Below are positions 9,604 to 19,810 of a DNA stretch of 25,246 nt, piece by piece; within the stretch, counting starts at the first letter, position 1; every line of letters begins with the position of its first letter. A program made the position numbers and the translations under genes. Under the pieces are notes generated by a model. That model did no database searches and was not told the origin of the DNA. It was given only the letters and a program-made list of their open reading frames with translations. The stretch is from Falciphora oryzae. Lineage: Eukaryota; Ascomycota; Sordariomycetes; Magnaporthales; Magnaporthaceae. The stretch is taken from contig JNVV01000017.1 in assembly GCA_000733355.1 (NCBI GenBank), positions 180,786-206,031 on the forward strand. The letters are read 5' to 3'.

Positions 9604-12600
9604 ATGGAGGTTGTCGGCGGGGTCTCCGTCGTCGCGGCAATCGCGGACCAACTTCTCAAGGCGTGTCTGACTGGCTACCAGCTATTCACCGCCGCGCAGA
9701 ACGTCGGCAAAGACTTTGAGGGCAACCTCTACCGCCTTGAAGTGTCGCAGCAAAAGCTCAAGGACTGGATCACAGAGGTGGAGAGCGACGGAAAGAAGCT
9801 GCACGACTTCATTGATCCCAGCTCCCACCGCTACCAGCTAATCCTTCAGACCCTAGCTAAGATCGCCGGCACCTTCGCCGAAGTCGAGCAGTTGAAGCAA
9901 AACTACGGCATTTTCCGCGTCGACGAAGTCCCAGACACCAAAGTCACCCACGTCAAGTCCTTGTTGGAAGAGCTCCATCCGACATCTGCGAGCTCTACGG
10001 AGCTGCGTGGACGGGAGGGAATTTTCCGCGGTCTTGGATCGGCCCTCAAGGAGGCGTTCAGGTCGCGGAGCAAGAGCCCGGCGCCTCCGACTCGAGTGCC
10101 ACCGAGTACATACGAAAAAGCGAGGGCGCCTCTTGATCCGACCCATACACTTGTCCCGCGTACGTCCACGGGAGATGTGCCGGCTCCCACAAAGTTCAAG
10201 GAAACCGACCTCGACACAATCGTTCCCGGCCTGGACAAATGAGTAGAAGATGTGAAGGAGAAGGCGGCCAAGTATCAGCAAGCTATGCCCACCCTGGCGA
10301 GGTACAAATGGGCTTACACGGGCGGCAAACAGGCCCTCCAGCTCGTCAAGGACTTGGAGACGGATGTCGGGTATCTCGAAAGCCTTACTAAACGCCCTCT
10401 TAAGCGTGAGTCAATTATACATGACCCCGAATCACAAACCGCTTGCCTGGCTCCCCTAATAAAAGGCTTCAGTGCTCAAACCTGCGCCAATGCTTCAACT
10501 TCCGGCTCCATTCGACGAATTCAAGGTCCCAAGGCAGTTGCAAGAGTCTCGCCTCGGCCACTTTTGCGGCCGGGAGGATATTCTCCAAGAAATGGAAGAC
10601 TACTTGACCGTTTCAGCCGCCGAGAAGGGTAGCGCACGGAACCAGGCCGTCGTTGTTCTGCAGGGTATGGGAGGTATAGGCAAATCGCAGATCGCGCTGG
10701 AGTACATCTACCGCAACCCGGAGGCCTATGCCACTGTCCTCTGGGTCGACGCTACGAACGAGAGCACCGTATGCGACAGCGGAGTACAAATCCTGCGGAT
10801 GCTCATCACGCACTACTCGACTAAATATCGGGGCGAGCACAATTTCGCCGACGTTGCCACGGATCTTGGAATCCCTGGACAGGTCAAAAACGACGGCATG
10901 CTCACGGATGAGGTTGCAAAGGCGCCGTGGCCGCCGGTCAAGAGGTGGCTGGCCAGAGAGGGCAACTCGCGCTGGTGTCTCGTCGTCGACGGGCTGAACG
11001 TGCCCGAAGACGGGGATAGGATGCGCGAGCTACTGCCGGCCTGCGACCACGGGCACATCATCGTGACCTCGAGGGTCCCCGTTGCCGACTTCAAGCTCTT
11101 CGAAGTTCAAGGAATGGACGAGACCTCAAGTCTGAGGCTACTCCTGCGTGACACGTTTGAGAGTGCATCAACGGAGAGTAAGTTTCCGATGCTTCTCCTA
11201 TATTTCTCCACCCTCTGTCCGGAGATATTCTAAATATAATATGGAACAGCCAGAGCAGCAGCCAAGTCAACCGCCAAGGAGCTTGGCTATTTGCCATTGG
11301 CCCTATCCCAGGCAGCCGCATACGTGGTAAAACGCGCGCTCAACTTCATCGAATACCTGAAAAGGTTGATGAATAATATGGCAAGATACATCAGCGAAAA
11401 AATCCCCAAGTATCCGCAGGGTGTGGTTTCATGCTGGCAACTCTCAGTCCAAGCCCTCATGGAGTCGAAGATGATGCATTCGGTTGACCTGCTTCGACTC
11501 TGCTCGTTCTTGAGCCCCGATGGTGTATCGAGAGAGCTGCTGGTTCGAGGACTGAGTGCCATGGAATGGTTTGACAATGGTAATATTGTCTCCCCCTGGA
11601 CCAGAACTGTCGTATCCGTACTAATGTGGTTTCTGCGTAAAGATGAATCACAACTTGACGACTCTATCGACAATCTTGTCATGTACGCTCTGATCAAGCG
11701 AAAGTCTTCCAACAACCTGGAAGAAGGTCGGGTATACTGGATTCATCCCCTTGTTCGACGCTGGGCCCAAGACGCGTATTCCGACAACGAATCCATGGTT
11801 CTGGAAACCGACAAAACCCAGCTCCAGAAGCTTCATATCAAAGGCTACCTTCAGGCCGTCAGCCTGGTTGGGCACAGTCTCAAAACGAGATACGATAACC
11901 GGGAAGCATGCGAGTGGGGCTTCGAACGACGAAACATGACGCACGTCTCGCTGTGCCTCGACACGTACATCCCCGAGTGCGACTTCGTGGCCGATGAGGC
12001 TGCAGCGACCGCCAAGATCGCGCTGGCTCTGACTAACTTTGCCGGCCTCAAAAACTATTGGCGCGAAAACCGCGCGTGGGCCACCCTGGCCAAGTTATCA
12101 GTCAGCTTGTACGAGAGGCTGATGCCAGCGGACCCGCCACGGGACCTCGAGGCAGAGATGCTTATGGCGAATCAGCAACTGATCGAGGCCAATATGCATA
12201 TTGGCGTGACCAAACCCGCGCTTCTGGAGGAGACTTTGTCGCGACAACTCCAGCTGCTGGCGCCTGGTGACGCGCATCTGCTTTGGACCGAGTCCCTGAA
12301 GGCTTGGGAGCTCGAATTGCAAGGAAAAAAGGACGAGGCGCTGGACCAGTACAAGCGATGCCTGGACAAGATGGCAAAGGCGCTCGACCCGGGACACCAT
12401 GTCAACATAGCGACCGTCGGCAACCTTGGGTTATTGTATGACAGAATTGGTGACCGGACAAACGCGGAGAAACTCTACTACCAGTCTCTCAAGCTGTGGT
12501 TGAAACACAAAGGACCGAATCACATAGAGACCCACATCGCGCTGGAGAACATTGCCGGCTTCAGGGGCCGCAGCGGCGACCCCAATGGAGAACTAGAGTG

Positions 12601-12784
12601 CCTGATCATTCTGGCCGGAGGATCCGAGGCGACGTATGGCTTGGCAAATTCGTACACAATGAAAGTTCTGGGCTGGTTGGAGCGTTGCTATCGAAGGCAT
12701 GGTCGGGAGAGCGAGGCCAGGGCCGTCAGCCAAAAGATCCTTGACGGAAAGAGAATCTTGGCAGATGCCAACCGGGTGGATTAA
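9604..12784 (+). pseudogene. NLR: HeLo + NB-ARC + TPR, with in-frame TGA in the HeLo part
   Basis: Exons 9604-10405, 10473-11177 and 11250-12784 are separated by introns of 67 and 72 nt. They sum to exactly 1014 codons including the final TAA. The N-terminus (MEVVGGVSVVAAIADQLLK..., GKDFEGNLYRLEVSQQKLKDW) is HeLo-like (PF14479), the cell-death execution domain of fungal NLRs. Codon 213 (10240) is TGA; the frame continues cleanly with VEDVKEKAAKYQQAMPTLARYKWA. The NB-ARC part has Walker A GMGGIGKS (codons 332-339), Walker B LVVDGLN (437-443), IIVTSR, and ELGYLPLALSQAAAYV after the second intron. A winged-helix-like block (SVDLLRLCSFL, WIHPLVRRWAQ) follows. The C-terminus, from about codon 850, is TPR-like (NLGLLYDRIGDRTNAEKLYYQSL). 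Apart from the TGA nothing is broken, so this is either a recent nonsense allele, a sequence error, or a spliced-out stop (see findings). Confidence 0.88.
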
Positions 12785-12827
12785 CAGGAGATTTGGGAAA
12801 TGCTCGTAGCTTGTCTACCAGTGCTTT

Positions 12828-12858
<31 letters not shown>

Positions 12859-13018
12859 GAGAAGAGATGTCGATTATTAGGGAAAATGACTAAGGATTTT
12901 AAGTCCTTGTTTATATTTTTTTTTTCGGGGGGTCGTAGCCGCCGGGGATTACGGTCCATGTTTCGCGGACAGGCACATGTGGCAGCTGCACCGGCTGTTT
13001 GCGACGGAAGACGAGGGG
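12785..13018. other. Intergenic with poly-T/poly-A tract
   Basis: A run of about 24 T followed by 12 A lies at 12824-12858, and another T run near 12917. This is probably the 3' flank of the NLR gene. The frame entering the ankyrin debris from the left is not itself recognisable as ankyrin. Confidence 0.5.
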
Positions 13019-13318
13019 GGCCTGACGTCGACTCGAAGGATATGGGTGGTCGAACGCCGCTATCGACAGCTGCCGATAACGGGCACGAGGCCTTTGTTAA
13101 GCTGCTGCTCGAAAAGGGGGCCGGCGTCGACTTGAAGGATAAAAACGGTTGGACGCTGCTATCGTAGGCTGCCGCGTACGGGCGCGAGGCCGTCGTTAAA
13201 TTGCTGCTTAAAAAGGGGGGGGGGGNNNNNNNNNNNNNNNNNNNNNNNNNNNNNNNNNNNNNNNNNNNNNNNNNAAGATGGGAATAGTTAAACGCTGCTG
13301 TGGATAGCTGCCGCCAAT
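13019..13318 (+). pseudogene. Ankyrin-repeat gene remnant, interrupted by assembly gap
   Basis: Typical ankyrin repeats are readable: DVDSKDMGGRTPLSTAADN, then GHEAFVKLLLEKGAGVDLKD, then NGWTLLS with a TAG at 13165 where a Trp codon is usual (TGG to TAG), then AAAYGREAVVKLLLKKGG up to the gap. After the gap, DGNS, a TAA and TLLWIAAAN belong to another repeat. There is no start, no complete array and at least two in-frame stops, so it is not functional as shown. Fungal ankyrin arrays often form the sensor part of NLRs or stand-alone proteins; which one this came from cannot be told. Confidence 0.85.
13226..13274. other. Assembly gap (49 N)
   Basis: A run of N lies inside the ankyrin remnant, directly after a 12-nt G run. 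The true repeat number here is unknown, as expected for a collapsed tandem ankyrin array or a homopolymer stop in sequencing. Confidence 0.99.
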
Positions 13319-14777
13319 ATCCTTCTCCTCATACCTAATTTTTGGCATGGTGCTGTTAGTGCATACTGCCAAATTGTATTATACAAATCCTTAACACTTG
13401 CCAATTAAGCGACATAACAACGCCCCCTCCCAATTTACCCTCCCGAGGGAATTGCCAGAGCTGCTCCGTTTTCTTTCTTGTGCCATCAAATGTTCTTCTC
13501 TCCCCGCGATCTTCCTTTTGCTTTTCCTGCCTTCGTGGGCCGTGTTCCCATATTGTGCATCCCTTGCGCTACACTTCAAAGTCGTCCCTCTTGATCCGAA
13601 CCAGGTCTTCCCCCGTCGGCTATTTTTCGGCCACCGTCAAACACAAGTCGCATCGGCACTCGACTTTGTTGCCTTGCCCTGCCCTGTCGCGCTCGCATCT
13701 CTGCTGCTGGTGCCCTTCCAAGCCATGGACTCGGGAAAACACACTCGGCCCTAGAACGTCGGCAGTGCCTTCCCTCCCAGATGCTGCCTTCGCGCGTGAA
13801 AGAGAAGCAACGGAGGTCGAATACGGGCGGGTCTGGGACAATGATCGAGGGTAGCGACCCCAAGGCCGAGGGTGATCAGCTGCGCCTTCGAGAACAAAGA
13901 GTGAGAGGACGAATTGGCGACGCCTTGGTGCCGGATGCGTTCTCTGTGGGCCGTTCAACACGACGTCACGCATCAGGGCCCGCAAATTTCCGCAGACGGT
14001 AGGACAAGCTGCCCCTCCAATCTCGAGGTGGCTTCAAGGCGAACCGCTCAACACCAACGTGAGCTAGAGGCCTCCGGCTATGCCTGTATCCTAATCACGG
14101 ATGCCACGGTTCATTCCCGTCCTCTGCGAGAGTCAGGATTTCCTGGGCGGCAACATCAACGTTGCTTGGCAGGACAGCGAGGGCGATTGTCCGACTGTCT
14201 CGGATATACTCCTTGACCGTATTCCTGACGAGATCCTTGTCTTTGCTTGTCACCGGCCGGGTTCTTGCTCGTTTTGATGCCCATCAGCGCATTGCCATAG
14301 TTACCTTTGGCTTGACGCCTCCCGTTTTTAAAGCTTAGGCGTCAATGCCGACAAGGCATAAATCACCGGGAACGGGCCGAATTTGCCATAGCTGCCACTG
14401 GAATACCGGCTGGCTCGGTCGGCCGTAGCGGGTCAGCTGGAATTACAAAAACCCGACGTCCGTCTACCACCCGCATCACAGCCCAGGCAGAGGTTTGGTG
14501 CTCCTTGGCCCCAGGTCAGGAACGCGGGGATCTAGGCTGCCGATCCAATGGCGGGAAGCGGCTGAAGCCACAAACGTCAGCTGCTGTTTCGGGTTACCTT
14601 CATCATAATTATCAGCGAGCTGGGTGTTCGTAACTCCGAAATATGGTAAGTGGGTGGAGAAAAGTTGAAAAGGGTATTTTGAACCTCTCATCATCTGATC
14701 AGAAATTTCACTCTCGTCTCCAGCCCTGAACTCACACCTGCCATCAACCCCAGCAGTCGGTGCAACAACAAACAAAC
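13319..14777. other. Gene-poor stretch, possible leader-like region
   Basis: The part 13440-13720 is pyrimidine-rich and ends at CCAAGCCATGG (13722-13724 ATG), a good start context. However, the frame stops after nine codons and is followed by more stops, and frames beyond it (to about 14000) are not recognisable. It could be the 5' end of a decayed gene. The last 60 bases before 14778 are a C/A-rich leader (CAACAACAAACAAAC) typical of fungal 5' UTRs and belong to the next gene. Confidence 0.4.
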
Positions 14778-15284
14778 ATGGCCGCCACCAACAAACTTAC
14801 CACCTGTCTCTGGTTCGACACCCAGGCCGAAGAAGCAGCCAATCACTACATTTCCATCTTCCCCAACTCCTCCATCGTCTCCATTCAACGGTACAATACT
14901 CGTGGCCAACACGTGCACGGCAAGCCGGCCGGCACCGTCATGACCGTCGAGTTCGTCCTCATGGGGACCCACCGGTTCGTCTGTCTGAACGGCGGGCCCC
15001 ACTTCAAGCACACCGAGGCCGTCTCGTTCATGATCGAGTGCGCCGACCAGGCCGAGGTGGACTATTACTGGGACAAGCTCGGCGAAGGTGGGGACGAGAA
15101 GCGGCGCGAGTGCGGGTGGGTCGCGGACAAGTTCGGCGTCAGCTGGCAGGTCGTGCCCAAGGCGCTGAAGGAGATGCTGGCGGATCCGGACGAGGAGAAG
15201 GCCGGGCGGGCGATGGCTGCGATGTTGAACATGAAGCGGATGGATATCGGGGGGCTGAAGAAGGCTTTTGAGGGGGTGGAGTGA
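14778..15284 (+). CDS. PhnB-like VOC-fold protein (3-dmu-9_3-mt family)
   Basis: A single exon of 169 codons including TGA gives 168 residues, the normal length for the family (PF06983, named after 3-demethylubiquinone-9 3-methyltransferase but related to glyoxalase/PhnB proteins). Landmarks are LTTCLWFDTQAEEAANHY at the start, TVEFVLMGTHRFVCLNGGP in the middle, then HTEAVSFMIEC, and the signature CGWVADKFGVSWQVVP near residue 115. The last 40 residues (LADPDEEKAGRAMAAMLNM) are the usual C-terminal helix. The start ATG lies in AACATGGCC after a CAA-rich leader. These proteins are soluble and the substrate of the fungal members is not established, so no reaction is assigned. It has no visible link to the cell-death genes. 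Confidence 0.94.
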   Translation: MAATNKLTTCLWFDTQAEEAANHYISIFPNSSIVSIQRYNTRGQHVHGKPAGTVMTVEFVLMGTHRFVCLNGGPHFKHTEAVSFMIECADQAEVDYYWDKLGEGGDEKRRECGWVADKFGVSWQVVPKALKEMLADPDEEKAGRAMAAMLNMKRMDIGGLKKAFEGVE

Positions 15285-16717
15285 GTCGGATTGACAGGAT
15301 GATTCGCATAAAAACGAAGCTCGGAGTAATTTTCGGAATGCTAAGCATATACCGCAAGGTGTAATCTATCTGGCCCCCGCGGTGGCGTTGCTGCGCACCT
15401 AATGCCGACCTCGAGCCGACGAGGTGCTTGGTGTGGTATTATGGATCAGCCGACCAACGCTGGCCGACACGGCCGACGCCCACGGCAGGTCGGTATAGAC
15501 ATCGGGAACAAGTCCGGGGGACCGGGTATTTCCGGCAACTGCACCCGTCGGCGGACCATCGCAAAGCGTTATAGTTCAATGTGTTGTGTGGTTGCCGGTG
15601 GACGTTCCTCGGCACGGGTCCGATGTGGTGCCAATGCTATCTATTGGACCCGGTTTTCCGCTCGCACAGCCCTGCGTTAACTTGGAGACACGGGGCACTG
15701 GTGGAACCACGCGCGACTGCAATCCGGTCCGAGGCCGAGGACGGTCGGTGGCTCCGACGTCACGCCGAATGCGAGCCAGAATTGTTCTGCTCTTCACACT
15801 TCCCGTGTTTTCGAGTCGACCACGCTTTTCGTGCTGTCGTCCATGCAGTTTTTGGCGTCGAAGCAGACGAGGGGCGCCTTTGCAGTACATCCCACTGCCG
15901 ACCTGGCTGGACTCGGTGCAGCAGGTGCTCCTGAGGGGCGCGCAGTTCTACGTGCCCGAAGCCAGGCAGCAGATGCCGGGCATTGGCGCACACGATGGAC
16001 TGGCCCGATTTTTTTTTTTTTTGGGTTAGTTCACGGCAAGGTGGAAGCGGCGGCTTCAGGGGGGCCGGCCTTACTGTCGCGGCTACGCTTGGTAGCCTGG
16101 GTTGGCTCGCTGACTGTTTGCGCAGCTGCTATGAAGGGAGGGACCCGGGCTATGATGAGGCGGCGATTGTGGATGGCGGATTTGGGGGAGCCGAGACAAG
16201 GGCGTTATGAAGGATCCCGTCCTGCCACCGAGGGGGGTTCATCCCGTTGAATACCAGGATTGGAGGGCAGCTATAATGCGTCATGGGCAGAGAACGTTTG
16301 CGCCCTCATTTTCAAGTATTGCCCCTTTTTTGACTGTGTCTGGCGCCGTGGCGGATATCCTAATCTTATCTGGGCGGTGTTAGCACCGCCGCCTGCGACT
16401 TTTGCGGTTGCTTGATTGCTGGGCGCCCAATTGCGACCAGGGGGACTCGTACCATTGGAAACTGCGGCTGATATGCGGCGGTTTCCTTCACCATCAGGGA
16501 ACAAAAGACGGTTCTGCACAAAGGCAGTAATTGTATCGTACTATTTACGCTCTATCTCTATATCAACCCGGCTATGCAAACCCCGGATTTATTCTATTCA
16601 CAGTAAGCGCCAGCAATGTCCCCCAACCGCCCGGCCGCATGCAACTGTTCGCGTATGCTATCGAAGCCCAGCAGCCCCTTATACCAAACCCCCTCCCCCT
16701 GAGTGTACCTAGCCGTG
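15285..16717. other. Gene-poor stretch
   Basis: No gene is recognised. A minus-strand frame around 15990-15730 reads APLVCFDAKNCMDDSTKSV and continues past a TGA with protein-like composition, so it may be a decayed gene fragment. A 13-nt T run lies at 16011-16023. The 3' flank of the secreted-protein gene starts at 16717. Confidence 0.35.
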
Positions 16718-17767
16718 TCAGCAACCCGAAGCAGCACATATGCCAGTGGAAGCAGCGCCGGCCAGCGGCCCGAAAAGCGCGCCTCCGAAAATGCCCGCGA
16801 CCACGGCCGCAAATCCGGCAACGTTGCAGCCCCCGCACGACGGGGCGCGTCCGCATTGCAGCTCGTAGTGCAGTTCGCCCATGTCGTAGCCGGTCTGGTC
16901 GCTGATGACTACGGTCAGCGAGCGCGCCACCTTGGTCGTGAGGACGTCCCGGCTGACCCAGCCGCCGACGCACGTGTCCTTGCCCGTTTTGCACGGGTCC
17001 CAAACGCGCTCGTTCACTGTCGTTTGCGTGAACATGCCCGCGTCTCCGGAGCGCGCCAGGTCCTTGAGGAGGCCAACCATGGCGGCCGTGAGGCCCGGCA
17101 CGTTGCCGTGGCAGGTGCTCTTGATTGTGCAGCCGGAGCCGGGGATATCGATCGACGGCTCGTTGCACATTTGGGTGTCGCTGTTGTAGCGGATCCTGTC
17201 GAAGACGGCGTCGATCGAGACGTGCCCGTTGAGCGTGGCGCTGTCACTGTTGGTCGACACCTTGGCATTGATGCCCGGGTGCGATATCGGGCCCGACTGG
17301 TGGTTGCACACAAAGGCCGAGCCGCACCACTGGCCGTTGGGCAGCTGGTGGACGAACTTCTTGTGCCACGGGAAACACGTGAACGGGTGGCTGTCATATC
17401 GGTGCCAGGCGGAGCCGGCTGGCTCGCTACCGTCGCCCTTGTCGGGGTCGCGGATCGCGATGAGGAAGCTATCACCGTTCTCCGTCCACACGCCAACGCC
17501 CGGGCTCCTCCACGGGTACGGGTACCCCGTCACCCCCAGCACCGGCTGGCGCATGTCGGGCGTGTTCGTGTTGGACGCCGACGCACCGGTCCAGACGGCG
17601 CCCTTGTAGTAGAGCAGGTGGTGCGAGCTCGACCAGTCGGGGTGGCCCGGGACGTCGCCGATGCCGCAGTCGGCGAGGACGATGTTCTCGTCGGGATTGT
17701 ACTCGGCTGTGACGCCCAGGAGGACCGCCGAGAGAGCCAAAGTGCGACCTAGAGCTCTGAATGACAT
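16718..17767 (-). CDS. Secreted cysteine-rich protein of unknown function
   Basis: A single exon of 350 codons including the stop gives 349 residues. I chose the ATG at 17767 (CACCATGTC) because it is followed directly by a signal peptide (MSFRALGRTLALSAVLLGV, probable cleavage near TAE). The upstream GTG-initiated extension has no support. The mature part has 14 cysteines, an even number consistent with seven disulfides, in clusters such as WCGSAFVC, SGCTIKSTC, DPCKTGKDTC and CGRAPSCGGC. It ends in a Gly/Ala-rich hydrophobic stretch (AAVVAGIFGGALFGPLAGA) before GICAASGC, so it could touch a membrane. An N-terminal block, HPDWSSSHHLLYYKGAVW, is distinctive but I do not recognise the family. 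Codon use and a clean TATA-bearing promoter argue that the gene is live. An effector or cell-wall role is possible but not shown. Confidence 0.85.
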   Translation of the reverse strand: MSFRALGRTLALSAVLLGVTAEYNPDENIVLADCGIGDVPGHPDWSSSHHLLYYKGAVWTGASASNTNTPDMRQPVLGVTGYPYPWRSPGVGVWTENGDSFLIAIRDPDKGDGSEPAGSAWHRYDSHPFTCFPWHKKFVHQLPNGQWCGSAFVCNHQSGPISHPGINAKVSTNSDSATLNGHVSIDAVFDRIRYNSDTQMCNEPSIDIPGSGCTIKSTCHGNVPGLTAAMVGLLKDLARSGDAGMFTQTTVNERVWDPCKTGKDTCVGGWVSRDVLTTKVARSLTVVISDQTGYDMGELHYELQCGRAPSCGGCNVAGFAAVVAGIFGGALFGPLAGAASTGICAASGC

Positions 17768-17907
17768 GGTGGCGAGAGGAGAGAGAGAAGAGGATTTGTG
17801 CTCGATAGTAGTACACAAAGTGGAGAGGAGCTTTGCCTGGTTGACGCGGAGGCGGTAGTGATGCTTTCATCAATGATACCTTGCCCTGGGGGACGCCCCT
17901 AAATATA

Positions 17908-17915
17908 CTTATATA
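17908..17915 (-). promoter_or_regulatory. TATA box of the secreted protein gene
   Basis: TATATAAG on the minus strand, within AATATATAAGTATAT, lies about 140 bases upstream of the ATG at 17767. A C/T-rich leader (TCTTCTCTCTCTCCTCTCG) runs into the start codon. Confidence 0.65.
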
Positions 17916-17918
17916 TTC

Positions 17919-19810
17919 CTTCTCCTTGTTGAAAGTGACGGATCCGGCCCGAAACTTATCACACGCCGGCCAGGACGCAGACAAAGGGGCAGTTTCCTAC
18001 GGTCTCGGCCGTTCCGTTGTTGATATTGAAGTTCAGCTCTGCTGACGGGCCATGAAGGGCCGGGGTTGTTGATGGCGAGATACCGTTCAATCAACATTAC
18101 ACCTTCTAGCCTCCTAATGCATGCATTTCTTCTGCTCGCCGTCGTCGGCAAAACCCTGTGTCGTGGTTGGGGCGGTGTCAGCTTCGGAAGTCCCGCTGTC
18201 AGCCAGCGTGTGAATGGTGTGTTGCTTCTTAGCCTCAGCTACGACGTTTGGCAGCTGGCCTCACACCGCCCTCGGCCGACACGACCGAACTAGGTGTGTT
18301 CCGCCATCTCGCCTCTCAAAACTGGCGTAAATTACCTATTTAATCACCCTACCTGTGAACGCTTGTCCAAGGCCCCAAAGGCCCGCAAGCATCCGCGTCT
18401 GGACAGCCCAGATGTTCAAAGCCATGCCGTCTCGTCAGGTGTTATGGGGAACGGTAGTGCAATGGTCTCGGGATGGGACAAGCAAGGGTTTGCGAAATAC
18501 GACGAACGACACTGAAGGATCACATACGCAAAACGGAATTGGCATATACTAGTAATCTTTGTCCCCAGGCTCCGACGCACCACAACAGCCGATAGCATCT
18601 CCGGGGTAATGGAGCGTTTTCCGGTTCTAGCTTTGCGGGATGTCGGCGGAATCGGCGATGTTGTGGGGCCGTGTGCATCGTGCCATCCGACGTCAGCAGC
18701 GCACCTTTCAGCTGCTAAGAGATTTTGAGGTTTTAACCTTGACCTGCATCTGAATCGACGAACGACCAGGAGGGAGCCACCGCCGCCCAGATGGTTACAA
18801 GCCTTGTCGCATAAACTGCCAACCACCTCATATTCCGATCACTCCCGAAATAGTTGTCCCTGATGGGCTAGTCTCCCTTAGAGCTTCGTCTGGTGAGAAT
18901 TTACCCCTACCACATATATTTTAGACCAAATGGAGGCTAGTTGCGATACAAATGACCTGCGCGAACTGCTACTGGGTGGAGAACACGGAGGATACAGATG
19001 TGTCCGCATCGAGCCAGCCCACCACAGGGGATCTATCACTTCGTGATTGAACCATTTGGCACCACTGTATATCAAGTCACGGAGGCCCAAGGGCAACCCC
19101 GTTGCAAAAAAAAGGGTCGCGTGGGGATGGGCATCGGCGGGCGGGCGAGCAAAGGGAGGCGCCAGCATGAAGGGCCTATGTAATAACAGCCCAGGGCTCG
19201 GAGGTCGGCTCTAAGGCTTAGCAGCGAACAAAGTTGAAGCTGGGCCCGCTCGCCCCACGACGGAAGCCGAGCCGAAGGGGGGCGCGCACCGAATTGGCTG
19301 GGGTATCCGCAAGGGACTCGTTCGCGATCCTTCCTGTTGCCTGGTGTCCAAAAGCTGGCGCACAAAGCCACAAGCCAGGGGCGGGGTGCCTAGGTGATGC
19401 CCATGAATAGGGTCGGTTGGCATCAATCCGAACAGGAACAAGGACCGCCGGCGGATGCGCACCACTGCGTAGACGGTTCTCGTCCTCACCAGAGTGCGGC
19501 AACAACCTACACAGGCTCGACGAACACCCGGGCGGGTAAAAGGAGAACGAGCAAAAGAGATGGGAGGAGAGATAAAAGCTGCATGACGAAGAAAACAAAA
19601 AAAGAAGAGCAAAACAAAACGACAAAAACATAAACTAAATACAGCCGCTCAACCGCCCTGAACGCCCAATGCAAAGTCCAACCGCCTCTCATCCGCAACA
19701 GGCTTTGAGAGCCGTCCCGTGGGAGCGTCCTGCATTGCCCCTCCCATCAACCGTGCCCGAAGCCCCTCGATGAAGCGCCGATGTTCTTTTTCAACCGTCT
19801 GATACCCTCT
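17919..19810. other. Intergenic between two convergently unrelated secreted-protein genes
   Basis: About 1.9 kb without a supported gene. Small frames of 60-140 codons exist on both strands but show no family signature and no consistent splice signals. The right end (about 19500-19810) is A-rich on the plus strand, the T-rich 3' region of the precursor gene that ends at 19811. Confidence 0.45.

Noticed and set aside
16703..17752. 349-codon plus-strand frame opposite the secreted protein
   Set aside because: The minus frame has signal peptide, TATA box and balanced cysteines; the plus frame is Arg/Ala/Val-rich with no motif.
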